Part shown: positions 29,751-38,892 of the stretch, in pieces | Layout: each line of letters opens with the position of its first letter | How positions within the stretch are numbered: position 1 is the first letter of the stretch | DNA from: Marinomonas ostreistagni | Lineage (GTDB): Bacteria; Pseudomonadota; Gammaproteobacteria; Pseudomonadales; Marinomonadaceae | DNA length: 64,000 nt | NCBI RefSeq assembly: GCF_016461785.1 | Contig: NZ_JAEMUH010000006.1 | Span: forward strand, 186,001-250,000 | Direction of reading: 5' to 3' | Translations under genes and position numbers: made by a program | Notes under the pieces: generated by a model | Told to the model about the DNA's origin: nothing | Database searches by the model: none | Seen by the model: the letters and a program-made list of their open reading frames with translations, nothing else

Positions 29751-31145
29751 ATGGCAGAAGTCAAACTCATTAGTTTGCCTTATGAAAGAACTCTTGCACG
29801 CCTTTATCCAGCGGTGCAATCTCTTGGTTATCCAATACTGTTAGACAGTAATCACTGTTCTTTCCCAGATACACGCTGGGACATTTTAAGTGCTGGCCCA
29901 TTGGCCACACTTTCGTCATACGGTGAATCCTCTCATTTAGAATGGCATACATCGTCGACACCATTTGAGCTAACACCACAAGCTAACCCTATGGACACGC
30001 TAAGCTTGCTCGTTGAAAAAGTAACCAGCCAGGCGTGGAGCAACAATACATCTCTCCCATTTAATGGCGGCTTACTTGGTTACTATGGCTATGAAGCTGG
30101 CCGATATGTTGAAAAGCTACCTGAGACCGTAATCGAGGACGTCAACTTACCTACTATTATGATGGGGCTTTACGGTTGGGCTGTGGTATCAGACCACCAA
30201 GAAAAAACCACTACTCTGATATTGACACCTTGGTGTCAATATCATGAAACCGACCTAATTGAGCAGTTACGTAGTCATACTCAACCGTCTAAGTCATCTT
30301 TCAGTTTGCTTCAGCCTTTTCAAGCGAACATGAGTGCTCAAAGCTATGCAGAGCGTTTTAAGAAAGTAAAAGCTTACATTGATGCCGGTGATTGCTATCA
30401 AGTTAATTTGACTCAGCGATTTAGCGCCCCTTATGAGGGCGATACTTGGCAAGCTTATTTGTCGTTAAAAGATGTCTGTCCAACACCCTTTTCGGCTTAC
30501 TTAAAGCTCCCTGATGGCCGTGCAATATCATCACACTCTCCTGAACGCTTTATTCTTTGTGACAATGGTAGAATCGAGTCAAAGCCAATCAAAGGCACAA
30601 GAGCTCGTGGGAAAAACAAGCTCCAAGATGCAGCGTTGGCAGAAGAATTGCTTTCCTCGGAGAAAGATCGAGCTGAAAACTTAATGATTGTCGACTTGTT
30701 ACGCAACGACCTTGGAAAGAACTGTATTACAGGAAGTGTAAAAGTACCCATCCTATTCGGCTTAGAAAGTTATGCCAATGTTCATCATATGGTCTCAACG
30801 GTTGAAGGTAAAATCGCGCATAAAGCCGATGCATTAAAAGTGTTTCAAGAGGGCTTCCCAGGTGGCTCGATTACCGGAGCCCCTAAAGTTCGAGCAATGC
30901 AAATTATTGATGAACTTGAGCCTCATGAGCGTAGTGCCTACTGCGGATCATTCATATATTTTGGTTGTAATGGTCAAATGGATTCGAGTATCACCATCCG
31001 AACATTAGTTTTTGATGGCCAAAAAGCACATTGTTGGGCTGGGGGCGGACTTGTTGCTGACTCAGTATGTGAAGAAGAATATCAAGAAACCTTTACCAAA
31101 ATAGGACGTTTAACCCATACTCTAGAGAAGGAGTTCTTAAGGTAA
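29751..31145 (+). CDS. pabB: Aminodeoxychorismate synthase component I
   Basis: Converts chorismate with ammonia to 4-amino-4-deoxychorismate for folate synthesis. The chorismate-binding domain covers about residues 195-460. Lys281 in P-I-K-G-T is the residue that separates PabB from anthranilate synthase TrpE, which has P-I-A-G-T. E-N-L-M-I-V-D-L-L-R-N-D-L and G-S-I-T-G-A-P-K are also intact. The glutaminase partner PabA is not in the window. 5 bp upstream of the Nudix gene. A perfect 28-nt palindrome lies inside the coding region at 30217-30244. Confidence 0.95.
   Translation: MAEVKLISLPYERTLARLYPAVQSLGYPILLDSNHCSFPDTRWDILSAGPLATLSSYGESSHLEWHTSSTPFELTPQANPMDTLSLLVEKVTSQAWSNNTSLPFNGGLLGYYGYEAGRYVEKLPETVIEDVNLPTIMMGLYGWAVVSDHQEKTTTLILTPWCQYHETDLIEQLRSHTQPSKSSFSLLQPFQANMSAQSYAERFKKVKAYIDAGDCYQVNLTQRFSAPYEGDTWQAYLSLKDVCPTPFSAYLKLPDGRAISSHSPERFILCDNGRIESKPIKGTRARGKNKLQDAALAEELLSSEKDRAENLMIVDLLRNDLGKNCITGSVKVPILFGLESYANVHHMVSTVEGKIAHKADALKVFQEGFPGGSITGAPKVRAMQIIDELEPHERSAYCGSFIYFGCNGQMDSSITIRTLVFDGQKAHCWAGGGLVADSVCEEEYQETFTKIGRLTHTLEKEFLR
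30217..30244. repeat. Perfect 13-bp inverted repeat inside pabB
   Basis: Arms TGATATTGACACC (30217-30229) and its exact complement (30232-30244) are separated by two bases. It encodes residues about 156-165, between the N-terminal region and the chorismate-binding core. Such a perfect stem within a conserved gene is not required by the protein sequence. Confidence 0.85.
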
Positions 31146-31150
31146 CTGTT

Positions 31151-31801
31151 ATGTTGGATGTATCTCACTTTTTAGAATCCCCACCACTGACGCCTAGTAT
31201 TGATGAAATACGTGCGGCGTTGGACATAGAAGCATCCAACTCCATTTACAATCCAGATCAACACATCGCTCCACAGGCATATTGTCACGAATATCGTGCC
31301 GCAGCAGTCTTAATACCTATTTTCCACTGCCCTGAGACTGGTCAACTGAAAGTTCTCCTTACACAGCGCTCTCTTAATATGAGGAATCACCCTGGTCAAA
31401 TTGCCTTTCCTGGCGGAAAGCATGACCCTGGAGATGCTAGTATCCAATATACCGCCTTGCGCGAAACTCTAGAAGAAGTAGGCCTTTCTCCTGATTGCTT
31501 CGACTTATTGGGAGAACTGGGCGAATACTGTTCAGTTTCAGGTTTTTGCATCAAACCTGTTGTCGCTGAGATGACAAGAATGAGTGAGCTTAGCCTTTGC
31601 GAAGAGGAAGTTGAACAAGCACACTGGGTTCCTTTAAATCACTTACTGGATCCTCAGAACTTTCGTTATGTAGAGCGAGAGATTGGCAATGTTAAAAGAG
31701 GTTTTTTTGAGATCATTTATGAGGATTTAAAGATCTGGGGCGTTACTGCAGGCATCATTTTTGGCCTATACAAAGCGATTGAAAATCATTCTCGCAATTA
31801 G
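31151..31801 (+). CDS. Nudix hydrolase, CoA pyrophosphatase type
   Basis: 216-residue Nudix protein. The Nudix box is G-G-K-H-D-P-G-D...T-A-L-R-E-T-L-E-E-V-G-L (about residues 88-113), and the preceding L-T-Q-R-S-L-N-M-R-N-H-P-G-Q-I-A-F-P signature is the UPF0035 motif of CoA pyrophosphatases such as NudL. Likely hydrolyses CoA or acyl-CoA to phosphopantetheine and 3',5'-ADP. Coupled to pabB by a 5-bp gap, as in E. coli. Confidence 0.9.
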   Translation: MLDVSHFLESPPLTPSIDEIRAALDIEASNSIYNPDQHIAPQAYCHEYRAAAVLIPIFHCPETGQLKVLLTQRSLNMRNHPGQIAFPGGKHDPGDASIQYTALRETLEEVGLSPDCFDLLGELGEYCSVSGFCIKPVVAEMTRMSELSLCEEEVEQAHWVPLNHLLDPQNFRYVEREIGNVKRGFFEIIYEDLKIWGVTAGIIFGLYKAIENHSRN

Positions 31802-31900
31802 TCATGTACCATTATAAGGTTAGGCATCATTTGTATTTTATATCCTGCTTGTTAATTGCTATGGTACAGCCAAATTTGATTTCAACTAGGGTAGGAAACT

Positions 31901-32635
31901 ATGTCCAACTTTGACCTAGACGCCTTCGTTACTCGCCATAAAGCAGACGAGGCACAAAAGATTATTCACAGCGCACTAAAAGAATTCGACAATATCGCAA
32001 TCTCTTTTAGTGGTGCCGAAGATGTCGTACTGATTGATATGGCTGTAAAAGCTAAGAAAGATGTCAGTGTATTTTCGCTTGATACTGGTCGACTTCACCC
32101 AGAAACATACAAATTTATTGAGACTGTGCGAAAGCATTACAATATCGCCATTGATATTATGTCCCCAGATGCACAAAAGCTCGAAGCCTTCACCAAAGAG
32201 AAAGGTTTGTTTAGCTTTTATGAGGATGGCCATAAAGAATGTTGTGGTGTAAGAAAGGTTGCTCCTCTCAGAAAGAAACTGTCCACGCTTGATGCTTGGA
32301 TTACTGGACAGCGCAAGGATCAAAGCCACGGCACACGCAATCAGCTTGATTTCGCAGAGCTAGACAGCGCCTTCAGTAGTGAAGAACAACCACTGTACAA
32401 GTTTAACCCGCTCGCAAACTGGTCGTCAGAAGATGTTTGGAACTATATTAAAGTGTTTGAAGTTCCGTTTAATGAACTACATCAAAAAGGCTTCATCAGC
32501 ATTGGCTGTGAACCTTGCACACGACCTGTTCTACCTAACCAGCATGAGCGTGAAGGTCGCTGGTGGTGGGAAGAATCTGAGCACAAAGAGTGCGGCTTAC
32601 ACATCGGAAACCTAATCCCTACTAAGCAAGCCTAA
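31901..32635 (+). CDS. cysH: Adenylyl-sulfate (APS-type) reductase
   Basis: Thioredoxin-dependent reductase of sulfate assimilation, releasing sulfite. Cys pairs Cys114-Cys115 (E-C-C-G-V-R-K) and Cys203-x-x-Cys206 (G-C-E-P-C-T-R-P) are the [4Fe-4S] ligands found in APS reductases and missing in the PAPS reductase of E. coli. The catalytic Cys231 is in K-E-C-G-L-H. The substrate is therefore probably APS, as in Pseudomonas. Own transcription unit after a 99-bp gap, ending at a shared terminator. Confidence 0.93.
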   Translation: MSNFDLDAFVTRHKADEAQKIIHSALKEFDNIAISFSGAEDVVLIDMAVKAKKDVSVFSLDTGRLHPETYKFIETVRKHYNIAIDIMSPDAQKLEAFTKEKGLFSFYEDGHKECCGVRKVAPLRKKLSTLDAWITGQRKDQSHGTRNQLDFAELDSAFSSEEQPLYKFNPLANWSSEDVWNYIKVFEVPFNELHQKGFISIGCEPCTRPVLPNQHEREGRWWWEESEHKECGLHIGNLIPTKQA

Positions 32636-32641
32636 AGATTT

Positions 32642-32665
32642 AAGCGCCTAACAACTTAGGCGCTT
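32642..32665. terminator. Terminator shared by cysH and HTH-only LysR gene
   Basis: 10-bp perfect stem AAGCGCCTAA with complement, 4-nt loop CAAC, followed by TGTCTTG on the plus strand and by A/T on the other. The TAA stop of the minus-strand LysR-type gene (32656-32658) lies within the right arm, so its 3' end is built into the terminator. Confidence 0.75.
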
Positions 32666-32964
32666 TGTCTTGCACCCATGCTAGTCGTTGCACTTTTATG
32701 TGCAACATGGCTTTCCCACTGTTTTACGAAGCGTTCGTAACAACTTCCTAAATCTTGAACATGTTGGAAAAGCACCTCTCCAGCCTCGGTCAGTTCCGTG
32801 GAACGACCATGGCGAATCAACAAAGGCTCACCAAGTCCTTTTTCAAGCTTTTGAATGTGCTGACTGACTGCAGGCTGAGTTAACCCAAGCTTACGAGCGG
32901 TCTGCGTGAAACTTCCTGTTTCCACCAGCGTTTTAAATGTAATGAGATGTTGAGTATTAAGCAT
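32656..32964 (-). CDS. HTH-only LysR-type DNA-binding protein
   Basis: 102 residues comprising only the LysR winged-helix DNA-binding domain (residues 4-62: FKTLVETGSFTQTARKLGLTQPAVSQHIQKLE) and a short helical tail. The usual 200-residue effector domain is missing, and there is no room for it before cysH, so this is not a simple frameshift. It may be a stand-alone dimeric repressor or a degenerate regulator. The HTH itself looks intact. Small palindrome ATGCCT-N14-AGGCAT lies at 32991-33016 just upstream. Confidence 0.75.
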   Translation of the reverse strand: MLNTQHLITFKTLVETGSFTQTARKLGLTQPAVSQHIQKLEKGLGEPLLIRHGRSTELTEAGEVLFQHVQDLGSCYERFVKQWESHVAHKSATTSMGARQSA

Positions 32965-32990
32965 AATGTTTCCTTATGATTAAAACCATT

Positions 32991-33016
32991 ATGCCTCCAA
33001 GCAGGCGATCAGGCAT
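32991..33016. promoter_or_regulatory. Palindrome ATGCCT-N14-AGGCAT in LysR/dgt divergent gap
   Basis: Six-base inverted repeat in the 111-bp gap between the divergent LysR-type gene and the dGTPase gene. LysR-type proteins usually bind interrupted palindromes near their own promoter, so this is a plausible autoregulatory site, but six matching bases can occur by chance. Confidence 0.3.
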
Positions 33017-33075
33017 TGACCTAAATCGTATTTTAATGAAAGACTGACAATACAGACTTTTCATAGTAGTAAAGA

Positions 33076-34422
33076 ATGATGAACGACAAATATGATTTCC
33101 TTGAATGGATGGAAAGACGGTCCGGACCGAGAATTGAGAAAAGTAACGACCACCGTAATGTTTTTCAACGCGATCGTGCACGTATCATTCACAGTGCCGC
33201 ATTTAGGCGTTTGCAGTCTAAAACACAAATTCTTGCTATAAGGCAAAATGATTACAGCAGAACCCGCCTAACGCACTCATTAGAAGTTGCCCAAATTGGC
33301 GGTGGCATCGTCTATCACTTACAGTCATCCAATGATCAAGAAGCATCATTTCAACCATGGCTGGCCAACGATTCCCTAATCGAGACGATTTGCTTAAGTC
33401 ACGATATTGGCCACCCTCCATTTGGTCATGGAGGTGAAGTCGCGCTGAACTACATGATGATTGATCATGGTGGCTTTGAGGGTAACGGACAGTCCCTACG
33501 TATATTAGGAAAAAGAGGTTCATATTCAGAGCATTTCGGCATGGACGTTTCCCGAAGAACCATGCTAGGTGTACTGAAGTACCCTGCACTACACGATACA
33601 GTCGTTGGAAAGTATCCGCAGAAACCTGACAGCTTAAGAGAATTCAAGGCAAAAAATTGGCACCCACCGAAATGTATTTATGCTGAAGAAAAAGAATTAC
33701 TAGAGTGGATTCTTTCGCCTTTCAGTCAGAGTGACAAAGAACGACTTAGTCTTGTTACACGGAACGAAGAAGATCAACATGGACGAACCACTTATTGTAG
33801 TTTTGATACCTCGATAATGGACTTAGCCGATGATATTGCCTATGGTGTTCATGATTTAGAAGATGCCATTGTATTGGGAATGGTGACGCGGGATATGTGG
33901 CAGCAGCACCTTCGCCCTAAACTAGATGAAATCAACAGTTCCTTTCTAGTCGAAAACCTACATCGTCTTGAGGAGCAGCTGTTCAGCAAACAAAGTCACT
34001 TACGCAAGAAAGCGATTGGTGATTTAGTAAGTTGGTTTATCACGACCTGTTACGTTCAAGAGACTGAATCGTTTGAGCATCCTTTGCTTCGCTTTCAAGC
34101 AACGCTACCAGAAGCAGAACGTGCTGCGCTCAATGTTCTTAAAGACTTTGAAATGCAACACATCATCATGCGACCTGAGGTACAAATGCTTGTCTATAAA
34201 GGTCAACAGATGTTGTTAGAAATGTTTGAAGCATTGGCTGCGGATCCCGCTAGATTATTGCCTAAGGAGCTTGCAAAAGAGTGGCGTCAATGCCAAGAGC
34301 AAGGCACTAATAGTCATCGAATCATTTGCGATTACATGGCATCAATGAGTGACGATTACGCTAGCCGAATGTATAAAACGCTGTTTGTCCCAAGCTCTGG
34401 TTCGGTATTTGAGCCAATTTAA
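33076..34422 (+). CDS. dGTP triphosphohydrolase-like protein
   Basis: 448-residue HD-domain dNTPase of the Dgt type. The HD motif is complete: His in R-L-T-H-S-L-E-V, His109-Asp110 in S-H-D-I-G-H-P-P-F-G-H-G-G-E, and a later Asp in M-D-L-A-D-D-I-A-Y-G. The length fits the type 2 dGTPase-like subgroup. It would cleave dNTPs to nucleoside and triphosphate, affecting nucleotide pools. The two consecutive ATG codons at 33076 and 33079 cannot be separated. Confidence 0.9.
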   Translation: MMNDKYDFLEWMERRSGPRIEKSNDHRNVFQRDRARIIHSAAFRRLQSKTQILAIRQNDYSRTRLTHSLEVAQIGGGIVYHLQSSNDQEASFQPWLANDSLIETICLSHDIGHPPFGHGGEVALNYMMIDHGGFEGNGQSLRILGKRGSYSEHFGMDVSRRTMLGVLKYPALHDTVVGKYPQKPDSLREFKAKNWHPPKCIYAEEKELLEWILSPFSQSDKERLSLVTRNEEDQHGRTTYCSFDTSIMDLADDIAYGVHDLEDAIVLGMVTRDMWQQHLRPKLDEINSSFLVENLHRLEEQLFSKQSHLRKKAIGDLVSWFITTCYVQETESFEHPLLRFQATLPEAERAALNVLKDFEMQHIIMRPEVQMLVYKGQQMLLEMFEALAADPARLLPKELAKEWRQCQEQGTNSHRIICDYMASMSDDYASRMYKTLFVPSSGSVFEPI

Positions 34423-34430
34423 TTGGCTCA
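34410..34430. terminator. Palindrome spanning both stop codons of dgt-like and GNAT genes
   Basis: Arms TGAGCCAATT (34410-34419) and AATTGGCTCA (34421-34430) with a single central base. It contains the dGTPase stop at 34420-34422 and the GNAT stop at 34428-34430. Termination is possible but there is no following T-run. Confidence 0.45.
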
Positions 34431-34931
34431 ATGACTCAATTCTATCTGGCGACCTAACAAAATCAGGTCGCCTTGTATTCCCCCGCTACGCGCTACATTG
34501 GGTAGACGCCCCCACTGCTCATAACCTTGCCGCAAAAAGAAATGCTGACTAGAAATGTTCGCTTCTAAAATATGAGCTACGAACGTGTGTAAGTCATGAC
34601 TCATGGAGTACTGACTTAGATAATGCAGCAACCAAGCTCCAATACCCAACCTGTGCCATGCTGCCTTTATATAAATTGCAACTTCTGCCACACCTGCCAT
34701 CGAAGGCAGGCCATAAAATGATTCCGAAGCACACCAACCAATAATATTGTCTTCATGACACACGACGAGTAACGGGAACTTATCATTTGAACATTCAATC
34801 CAGTCCAATACGCTGGCTAGGGTAATACCACCTTTGAAGTCTGTCTGAACTTCTGACTCAAGAAAAATATCTAGAATCATTGGTGCATCAGCGATGTCTG
34901 CATGACGCACCAATAATGAACTGAAGTCCAC
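34428..34931 (-). CDS. GNAT-family N-acetyltransferase
   Basis: 167-residue GNAT fold protein. The acetyl-CoA-binding motif A region is seen as A-W-H-R-L-G-I-G-A-W-L-L (around residue 95), with a C-terminal F-F-L-R-Q-G-Y-E-Q-W-G-R-L motif. It resembles the phosphinothricin/amino-acid acetyltransferase branch, but the substrate is not certain. Starts 1 bp after the stop of the upstream DUF2333 gene, so the two are cotranscribed. Confidence 0.85.
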   Translation of the reverse strand: MDFSSLLVRHADIADAPMILDIFLESEVQTDFKGGITLASVLDWIECSNDKFPLLVVCHEDNIIGWCASESFYGLPSMAGVAEVAIYIKAAWHRLGIGAWLLHYLSQYSMSHDLHTFVAHILEANISSQHFFLRQGYEQWGRLPNVARSGGIQGDLILLGRQIELSH

Positions 34932-34932
34932 G

Positions 34933-35979
34933 TTAGCCTTGCTCTAACAGTCGAATCAAGTCGATTATCTGTGCATTTGCACGTGACATATACGACGCCA
35001 TAACAAGAGAATGATTAGCTAGAAAACCAAAGCCGCTGCCGTTTAAAATCACAGGTGACCAAACCGCTTGCTGAGTAGATTCCAGTTCACGAATGATTTG
35101 ACGAAGGCTGACCAAGGCATTCTTATCCTGCAAAGTAAAGACGAAATCTACTTCCACTGACTTTAAGATATGTATCATTGCCCAGCTGGCACCACGTGCC
35201 TCATAGAATACGTTATCGATTTGCGTCCATGGCGTTTGAACATATTTGTAACCAGAGGTCTCTGTCGACTGACGAGCTGTTGCATCCCCTGCCAGATCAG
35301 TGTTCTCACGAACCTTCGCCACGCTTGCAGATAAACGTTGTGACAAACTTCCAAGACGCGTAGACATATCGGATAGGTAATCAGCTAAGTTATCGGCTCG
35401 AGAGTAAAACTGTGCGTTATCTTCTTTGATAGCCAACCGGTCAAGGTATTTGATGAGTTCCGAGTTTCCGCGGCGATACTCACTTTCACTTGAAGGAAGT
35501 GCCCAGCTACGAGTATCAAAATTGTACTGCGGCTCAGCAATTTTAAGGTTAACGTCCTCTGTTGACTGGGATTGGCTCCGACTGAATTCTTTGCGTAACG
35601 CACGCGCCAAATCTCTGACCTGAACCATTACCCCCATTTCCCAAGCAGGCATATTGTCTAATATTACCCCTGGCGGCATCACATCATTTGATAAAAATCC
35701 GCCCGGCTTCTCTAACAATGTATCAACCAAACTGTACAAAGTGTTTGTTGTTGTGTATCCCGTTACAAGTTGCTTACTATTATTTAAGTAGCCACGAGAC
35801 TCTGCTCGCTCTTTTGCAACAGCCACCACGTCAAATTGAGCGGGCTCTGAGCTCCAGTACATACCTATCCCTGTTAAAAAAACAATGACAAGTAAGACGA
35901 CAACTGAAATCGTACGTCCGATCTTAGGCAGCTCCGAAAGTGAGCGCCAGAAGGCTATTTTATGAATGAATTTCGCCAT
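34933..35979 (-). CDS. DUF2333-family membrane-anchored protein
   Basis: 348 residues with one N-terminal membrane helix (about residues 22-43, VVVLLVIVFLTGIGMYW), then a mostly helical periplasmic domain. It matches the DUF2333 family of unknown function common in Pseudomonas relatives. It sits 16 bp downstream of a lipoprotein gene and directly upstream of a GNAT gene on the same strand, suggesting a three-gene unit concerned with the envelope. No catalytic motif visible. Confidence 0.85.
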   Translation of the reverse strand: MAKFIHKIAFWRSLSELPKIGRTISVVVLLVIVFLTGIGMYWSSEPAQFDVVAVAKERAESRGYLNNSKQLVTGYTTTNTLYSLVDTLLEKPGGFLSNDVMPPGVILDNMPAWEMGVMVQVRDLARALRKEFSRSQSQSTEDVNLKIAEPQYNFDTRSWALPSSESEYRRGNSELIKYLDRLAIKEDNAQFYSRADNLADYLSDMSTRLGSLSQRLSASVAKVRENTDLAGDATARQSTETSGYKYVQTPWTQIDNVFYEARGASWAMIHILKSVEVDFVFTLQDKNALVSLRQIIRELESTQQAVWSPVILNGSGFGFLANHSLVMASYMSRANAQIIDLIRLLEQG

Positions 35980-35995
35980 GAATGCGTTCCCATAG

Positions 35996-36772
35996 TTAAT
36001 TTACTTTAATCTCAATCAAGTGTTGCGAGTTTCGAAAAGTCATTGCTCGCACACGAAAATTCGGGGTTCGACTATTAATGATCTGATATAGCAAGCGGCC
36101 TTCTTTATCACTTGGCCAATTAATTTCTAAGGCACCGCGTGTTTGCTCGACACGATCAATGATTGGTTGTAAATATGCAAGAATACTTTGCTCATCTAAT
36201 GTAAACAGGTTGCTGGGGAGAGTATACACGTCTTCATTCAACGAAGTTGTATTGACTTTAACATTTGAGGGAGGTTGACGCATTCGCATTTTGGCCTCGC
36301 TAATAGCTGGGTCATCAGGGTTTACCTGACTTGCATTTGCAATAAAACGTCGTGCTTCCTGCATTCGCCCTTGAGCTGCAGCCCTTTCTGCCCATTCGAT
36401 GTAAGTGCCTACAATAGTAGCTAAGCCCTGTATCGCTTCGTAGTTTCCAGGCTCTCGACCTAATGCAATTTGAAAGTACAAATAAGCATTATCACCTTCC
36501 GGTGTTAAAAGTCTGTGCTCAGCTAACGCTAACTTACCTTGGCTAATAATTCTCTGAGTAATCTGTCGCTTTTTAGTTTCGCTCGAATCGAAAGAACTAA
36601 AACTCGTATTTTTACTTACTTCTGCTTGTTTAACTTGCTCATATACGTCACTTTTTTGAGCACCAACCTGAGCATTTGGGAGACCTGAATTCAACCAGTC
36701 CCCATCTCCTATTGAACTGCAAGCGGTTAAAAACATTGACGAAGTAAGCAAGAAAAACGCTTTTTTACTCAA
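35996..36772 (-). CDS. Putative lipoprotein with TPR-like region
   Basis: Periplasmic lipoprotein, about 258 residues. The lipobox is S-S-M-F-L-T-A-C, preceded by a KK-containing n-region. The middle (LLTPEGDNAYLYFQIALGREPGNYEAIQGL) looks like a tetratricopeptide repeat, and the C-terminal 80 residues form a small unidentified domain. The TTG at 36772 is preferred because AGGAG lies 5 nt upstream and it gives a compact signal peptide. An ATG at 36808 lacks a ribosome site. Function unknown; cotranscribed with the DUF2333 gene. Confidence 0.75.
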   Translation of the reverse strand: MSKKAFFLLTSSMFLTACSSIGDGDWLNSGLPNAQVGAQKSDVYEQVKQAEVSKNTSFSSFDSSETKKRQITQRIISQGKLALAEHRLLTPEGDNAYLYFQIALGREPGNYEAIQGLATIVGTYIEWAERAAAQGRMQEARRFIANASQVNPDDPAISEAKMRMRQPPSNVKVNTTSLNEDVYTLPSNLFTLDEQSILAYLQPIIDRVEQTRGALEINWPSDKEGRLLYQIINSRTPNFRVRAMTFRNSQHLIEIKVN

Positions 36773-36874
36773 GTTAACTCCTAGATATTTGGAAACTTTT
36801 ACATCCATTGGTAGTCTATACCGGCTTCAGATACGATGACATTACCGTCGCAACAAAACGGGCTATGTACCATT

Positions 36875-38671
36875 ATGCGAATAATCGCTTCATTTTTATT
36901 ATTACTTTGTTCTGGTGTCGCACTAGCCTTTAATTTTGGCTCACCATTTCAATCTAAACCAGAATTTTTACCCGTTGAGCAAGCTTTTAGCTTATCTGTT
37001 AACAGTGATAAATCGGGCCAGGTTTGGGCAACTTGGCAGATCGCTGACGGATACTATTTGTATCGTCATCAACTTGCTGTGGACAGTGACACTACGCCAT
37101 CCATTTATTTTAAAGATATCCCCAAAGGGGAAACTAAAATGGACCCCTACTTTGGCGAAGTTGAAGTGTATCATCAACAGTTAAAACTGCCATTAGAGAT
37201 CGACAATTCACGCCCCTATCAAGCCTCTTTTACAATTAAGTATCAGGGGTGCGCTGAACAAGGATTATGTTACCCACCTCAAGTTGTTCCTATGTCAGCA
37301 GAGTTCCCTGTTGTTAATATAAGCGATACATCTGGCGCTAAGAGTAACATCCCAAAAGTCTCTTATTCAGGTGCTGAACAAATCTCGAACATGATTCGTG
37401 AATCTTCATTTAGCCGAATGATACTAATCATGTTGAGCTTAGGACTTATGTTGTCTTTTACACCTTGTGTGCTTCCCATGGTGCCGATTGTCAGCGCGAT
37501 TGTGATTGGCAATAACAGTAATGGTAGAACAGGCTTTGCTTTATCAGCCGTCTATGTTTTAGGGATGGCAACCACTTATGCACTAATTGGCGCTTTTGCT
37601 GGTTGGTTTGGCGCACAAATGAATCTGCAAGCAGCGTTACAAAACCCTATCATTTTAATGGTCAGCGCAAGTTTATTCATTTTCTTGGCTTTCTCCATGT
37701 TCGGTTTTTATGAGTTACGTTTACCAGCGTCAATTCATGCCCGTTTAGACTCACTTGCCAATCGCTCGCAAAGTGCTAAATCACGTTACCTAGGTGTTTT
37801 TGTAGCTGGCGCTTTGGCGACTCTAATTGTCTCACCTTGTGTATCCGCTCCTTTGGCTGGTGTCATTCTATATATTAGCTCTACCTCTGACCCTAGCTAT
37901 GGAGCGGCCGCCCTGTTCAGCATGGGAATTGGCATGGGGTTGCCCCTTATCCTAGTGGGCATTCTGGGTAGCAAAGTATTACCCAAAAATGGACCTTGGC
38001 TCGAGGACATCCGAAAAACTATGGGGTTTGCATTAATAGGGCTTGCTATATGGCTAGTAAACCGCTGGCTCCCTGAGAGCATCCATTTAGTTTTATGGGG
38101 GGGCCTAAGCCTTGCCATCGCAAGCTACTTTCTACATCGCGTTTTCACCCAGCACTCTCACCCTATTCGTTGGTTTATCGCCTCCGTGGCATTGGTTGTG
38201 GGTTTTATTGAGATTCTTGGTGCGGCATCAGGAAGTCACAGTCCAACTACCCCCTTAAATCACTTGGTGATCAATAACAATAGCAACAGCAAAACTCAGG
38301 CAGTTCCTTACTATCAAACCATTGGCTCATTACAAGAACTAACTCAGATACAGCAGCAAAGCACTTTACCTGTCGTTGTTGACCTATATGCTGACTGGTG
38401 CATCAGCTGCAAAATCACGGAGGAAGAGGTCTTTAAACACCCCGAGATTCTCCCACTGTTAAAGCAAGTTACTTTCGTGCAAGCGGACATTACCAAGAAC
38501 AATAGTGCTAACCAGGAGTTTCTCAAACATTTTGAGCTTTTTGGGCCACCTGCCATGCTTTTTTTCGATAATAAAGGACAGCTTTTAAGGCATCTATCTT
38601 TAGTTGGTGAGCCAACAAGAGAGGAAGTAGAAACCCGCTTAAAAGATGTTTTAGACAATACACCCCCCTGA
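36875..38671 (+). CDS. dsbD: Thiol:disulfide interchange protein DsbD
   Basis: Inner-membrane electron carrier that passes reducing power from cytoplasmic thioredoxin to periplasmic DsbC/DsbG and cytochrome c maturation. Three modules are visible: N-terminal periplasmic domain with Cys pair G-C-A-E-Q-G-L-C-Y, central eight-helix domain with F-T-P-C-V-L-P-M-V-P and S-P-C-V-S-A-P, and C-terminal thioredoxin domain with W-C-I-S-C (Cys509, Cys512). The ATG at 36875 gives a proper signal peptide ending ALA. An ATG at 36836 would put 13 polar residues ahead of it. Confidence 0.94.
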   Translation: MRIIASFLLLLCSGVALAFNFGSPFQSKPEFLPVEQAFSLSVNSDKSGQVWATWQIADGYYLYRHQLAVDSDTTPSIYFKDIPKGETKMDPYFGEVEVYHQQLKLPLEIDNSRPYQASFTIKYQGCAEQGLCYPPQVVPMSAEFPVVNISDTSGAKSNIPKVSYSGAEQISNMIRESSFSRMILIMLSLGLMLSFTPCVLPMVPIVSAIVIGNNSNGRTGFALSAVYVLGMATTYALIGAFAGWFGAQMNLQAALQNPIILMVSASLFIFLAFSMFGFYELRLPASIHARLDSLANRSQSAKSRYLGVFVAGALATLIVSPCVSAPLAGVILYISSTSDPSYGAAALFSMGIGMGLPLILVGILGSKVLPKNGPWLEDIRKTMGFALIGLAIWLVNRWLPESIHLVLWGGLSLAIASYFLHRVFTQHSHPIRWFIASVALVVGFIEILGAASGSHSPTTPLNHLVINNNSNSKTQAVPYYQTIGSLQELTQIQQQSTLPVVVDLYADWCISCKITEEEVFKHPEILPLLKQVTFVQADITKNNSANQEFLKHFELFGPPAMLFFDNKGQLLRHLSLVGEPTREEVETRLKDVLDNTPP

Positions 38672-38892
38672 ATGGGTTGACCACTGTTCACATATTGATC
38701 TGCATTACTTGTTTTATGTTTTTTAATAGCAAAACTGGACAATTTCGCGCTTTTTACTGATAATTTCCGGCTAATTGGAATTTTAAATGTCAGTTTCATC
38801 ACTTTAAGTTGAACTGGCATAACCGTCTATTGTGTTAAGCGACCACACATTAGATACAGACTGAATACACTGACAAAGAAAAGAGAGTCAAC

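Noticed and set aside
31805-31868. TGTACCAT/ATGGTACA inverted repeat before cysH as a CysB site.
   Set aside because: Arms are 8 bp but 48 bp apart, unlike known CysB sites; could be chance.
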